This document shows positions 31,438 through 33,560 of a stretch of DNA of 33,560 bases, one piece after another. A program made the translations under genes and the position numbers. The stretch is from Lachnospiraceae bacterium (GTDB lineage Bacteria > Bacillota > Clostridia > Lachnospirales > Lachnospiraceae), in the NCBI GenBank assembly GCA_017613435.1, contig JAGADU010000034.1, positions 1 to 33,560 of the forward strand, given 5' to 3'. The notes below the pieces were generated by a model, which did not search any database, was not told the origin of the DNA, and saw only the letters and a list, made by a program, of their open reading frames with translations. Within the stretch, counting starts at the first letter, position 1. Each line of letters begins with the position of its first letter.

Positions 31438-33534
31438 TCAGGTTTCGGGATTTTCGGAAGGCTTCGTACATTCGTACAGATACTCCACCAGCTTTGCGTC
31501 GATATTTCCGTCCTTGGCCATATTGCGCATGATATCGAATGCCTTCTCTCTCGGAACGGGGGGCTTGTAGGGTCTGTCGGTGGCGATGAGGGCGTCGCAG
31601 ATATCCGCAACGGCAATAATTCTCGCATCTGTGGACAGATCGTCTGCGGTAAGATGATTGGGATAACCCTTTCCGTTCAGACATTCGTGGTGCTGGACTG
31701 CCAATGTGGGAGAATTGGCAAAATATTTATTAAAATGAACCTTACTTAAGATACGACCCGTTATTTCGACATGGCTTTGCATAACGTCGCGTTCTTTTGC
31801 CGTAAGCGTTCCTTTAACTATGTTTAAACATTCCTTTTCTTCTTCGGTAAAGAAAGGGACGGCCTCCGAATCCGGGGCTTTGTATTCATATTCCATGACC
31901 TTTGCAAGCTCTGCGCGAAGTTCGTCGTTTATAAAGCCCATTCCGTTGACTTTGTTTATAAGGGATACGGCTTCGTCGGCTTTGGAAACAAATTCATTAT
32001 AACATTTCTTGTCGATTTTGTTTTCGAGAAGGGAGATTTTGGACTCCAGCTTAAAAGTGTTGAGACGCTTTTCGATTTCTTTTTCGCGTCCGTCGAGCCT
32101 TGTCTCCTTGTTCATGACCTCGAGGGGGATGGCGAGTTTTCCGATATCGTGCAAAAGCGCGCCCATGACAAGCTGTTCCTTACGCTGTTCGCTGAAGAAA
32201 TCCTCTTCTTCGCCTTTTTCGTGAAGCTTGTTGATGTAGTCCGCAATCATTCCGCTGTATTTTGCCACATTTCTCGTGTGGGAAGCGTTGTAGGGCGTTC
32301 TTTCATCGATTGCGGTTGCCATTGCTTCGGTGAACGACCACATCTGTTCTTTGATCTCTTCCTGATATCTGTAATTGGCAATCAGTTCGCCGAGGTATTT
32401 TTCGAGGATGAAATACAAATCCGCAAAAGCCAGCGCAATCAGAAGATAAATGCAGCTTATGTACCAGCCGTTTCCGGAGAGTATTCTTCCGGCTAAAAGA
32501 TAAAGCCCTGCAATTGCAAGCGATACGGGTATTGTGACAAAAAGCACTTTTTTTCTCAAAAATACGATAAAAAGAACCAGAATAAGCGAAACCGCGGCCG
32601 CCTGAAGGTATTTGTTTACGGTGGTCATCGTTTTGCCGTACATATAAGCCTGTATGATATTGGCGTGGATTTCCACTCCGTACATGACTTTTCTTCTGTC
32701 GGAAGCGCCCTGATACGAGTCCTGAGTGCCCGGAGCATATGCGCCGACGAGAACGATGGCGTCCTTAAAATTTTCCATCGGAACTTTGTCCGACAAAACG
32801 TCGGCAAGCGAGAGTGGGCGGTATTCTCCCGACTGTCCCGAATACAGGAACTGGAACTGACCTTCGCGGTTGGTTCTCGGAGTGTTTATTGTACCGTTAT
32901 TCTCTTTTTCGTATGCTTTGTAAATCGCATAGGCAAAACTGTCCTGGGTAACTCCCGCCTTATCCTGAAATTCCTTTGGAATATCGATTGTGTTTTGAGT
33001 ATATCTTACATATCCGTCAGGAGAAATGAGCGGATCCGCGAAACCCGTGGAAACGTTGTTTCGAAGTTCTTCATAAGGCATTTCTATGTCCGTGATATGC
33101 ATTTTGTTTATGTATTTGTTGCCGTCTTCGTCGGTTTCGACGGCCCTTCTGTAAGCCACATTGGAGCTTATTACGATATTTCTGCCCTCGGCGGCTTTGG
33201 CGAGAGCGGCATCGGCTTCTTCATCCAGATGATCCGTTAAAATAAAATCGAGGCCAACGACTTTGGGAGCATATTCCTCGTTTTCATAAAGCTTGTTTAT
33301 AAGTTCCGCGAGTTTTTCCCTTGACCACAGATTGAAATTACCGTACTCTCCGATTGTTTTTTCGTCTACGCCGATAATTACGATATTTCTGTCGGTTCCG
33401 TTTAATCTTGAATACAAAGGGTCCGTCAGAAAGGAGTCCGGCGCGTAAAGAGGATCGTTTTCCCTGGTCATCGCAAAGAAAATCAGAACAATCGGTATCA
33501 GAAGGATCAAAGATTTAATAATTTTGTTTTTCAT
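31438..33534 (-). CDS. CHASE2 sensor with C-terminal HD-GYP phosphodiesterase domain
   Basis: 698 residues from the chosen start. One N-terminal helix, an extracytoplasmic CHASE2 domain (about 30-308; I-V-I-I-G-V-D-E-K-T-I and V-L-V-G-A-Y-A-P strands), three membrane helices (about 310-378), a short coiled linker, then an HD-GYP domain: H-D-I-G-K at 462-466, H-H-E at 615-617 and G-Y-P at 623-625. HD-GYP proteins hydrolyse cyclic di-GMP (some cGAMP). The motif pair lies 153 residues apart, roughly 90 more than usual, owing to a charged helical insertion. The frame extends to a TTG at 33543, but the ATG at 33534 has AAAAGG nine bases upstream. The promoter is outside the window. The FecR-domain gene follows on the same strand. 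Confidence 0.92.
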   Translation of the reverse strand: MKNKIIKSLILLIPIVLIFFAMTRENDPLYAPDSFLTDPLYSRLNGTDRNIVIIGVDEKTIGEYGNFNLWSREKLAELINKLYENEEYAPKVVGLDFILTDHLDEEADAALAKAAEGRNIVISSNVAYRRAVETDEDGNKYINKMHITDIEMPYEELRNNVSTGFADPLISPDGYVRYTQNTIDIPKEFQDKAGVTQDSFAYAIYKAYEKENNGTINTPRTNREGQFQFLYSGQSGEYRPLSLADVLSDKVPMENFKDAIVLVGAYAPGTQDSYQGASDRRKVMYGVEIHANIIQAYMYGKTMTTVNKYLQAAAVSLILVLFIVFLRKKVLFVTIPVSLAIAGLYLLAGRILSGNGWYISCIYLLIALAFADLYFILEKYLGELIANYRYQEEIKEQMWSFTEAMATAIDERTPYNASHTRNVAKYSGMIADYINKLHEKGEEEDFFSEQRKEQLVMGALLHDIGKLAIPLEVMNKETRLDGREKEIEKRLNTFKLESKISLLENKIDKKCYNEFVSKADEAVSLINKVNGMGFINDELRAELAKVMEYEYKAPDSEAVPFFTEEEKECLNIVKGTLTAKERDVMQSHVEITGRILSKVHFNKYFANSPTLAVQHHECLNGKGYPNHLTADDLSTDARIIAVADICDALIATDRPYKPPVPREKAFDIMRNMAKDGNIDAKLVEYLYECTKPSENPET

Positions 33535-33560
33535 CAAATTCAACCTTTTCTTTATATAAG

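Overview
The window reads as a chromosomal segment near the replication origin of a Lachnospiraceae-type clostridium (Bacillota). Three things point there: the chain parA, parB, DUF4446, serS, DUF3881-like, tRNA-Arg(CCT); the later chain hup, rqcP (yabO), divIC, tilS, hpt, ftsH, which follows the Bacillus/Clostridium yabO-to-ftsH order; and the base use (AT-rich spacers, purine-rich Shine-Dalgarno sites, intrinsic terminators). The species cannot be fixed from sequence alone. The yabP, yabQ and spoIIE genes normally found in the second chain are absent, which hints at a non-sporulating lineage.

Layout. 1-5.7 kb, + strand: the end of an MmcQ/YjbR-type gene, a small conserved protein, an AT-rich spacer with two exact and one near-exact parS site, then parA, parB, DUF4446, serS, a DUF3881-like gene and tRNA-Arg. 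5.7-7.3 kb: a decayed GNAT acetyltransferase, dcd and a SUKH-family gene, ending in a bidirectional terminator. 7.3-10.5 kb, - strand: trmB, a YcxB-like membrane protein, and a cytoplasmic fusion of a sensory [FeFe]-hydrogenase with a chemotaxis-receptor signalling domain. 10.7-17.2 kb, + strand: a very large DUF2339-like membrane protein with internal tandem modules, then a penicillin-binding D,D-carboxypeptidase.

17.3-22.7 kb, - strand: a compact five-gene unit (PAP2 phosphatase; GT2-GtrA fusion; phosphodiester glycosidase; Arg-rich single-pass protein; GtrA) that looks like a polyprenyl-phosphate-linked surface-glycan module. Divergent from it lie an acyltransferase-3 gene and a YgjP-like metallopeptidase gene. 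24.6-29.9 kb: hup, rqcP, divIC, tilS, hpt and ftsH, each with readable promoters, terminators or both, followed by a possible small RNA. 30.0-33.5 kb, - strand: a CHASE2/HD-GYP membrane protein and a FecR-domain protein with C-terminal CxxC repeats, a likely envelope-sensing and c-di-GMP pair cut close to its promoter by the window end.

The most unusual items are the hydrogenase-chemoreceptor (all four H-cluster cysteines kept, the proton-relay cysteine replaced by proline), the five-gene glycan unit with an uncharacterised Arg-rich protein, the roughly 165-residue repeating membrane module, and the HD-GYP domain carrying an insertion of about 90 residues.
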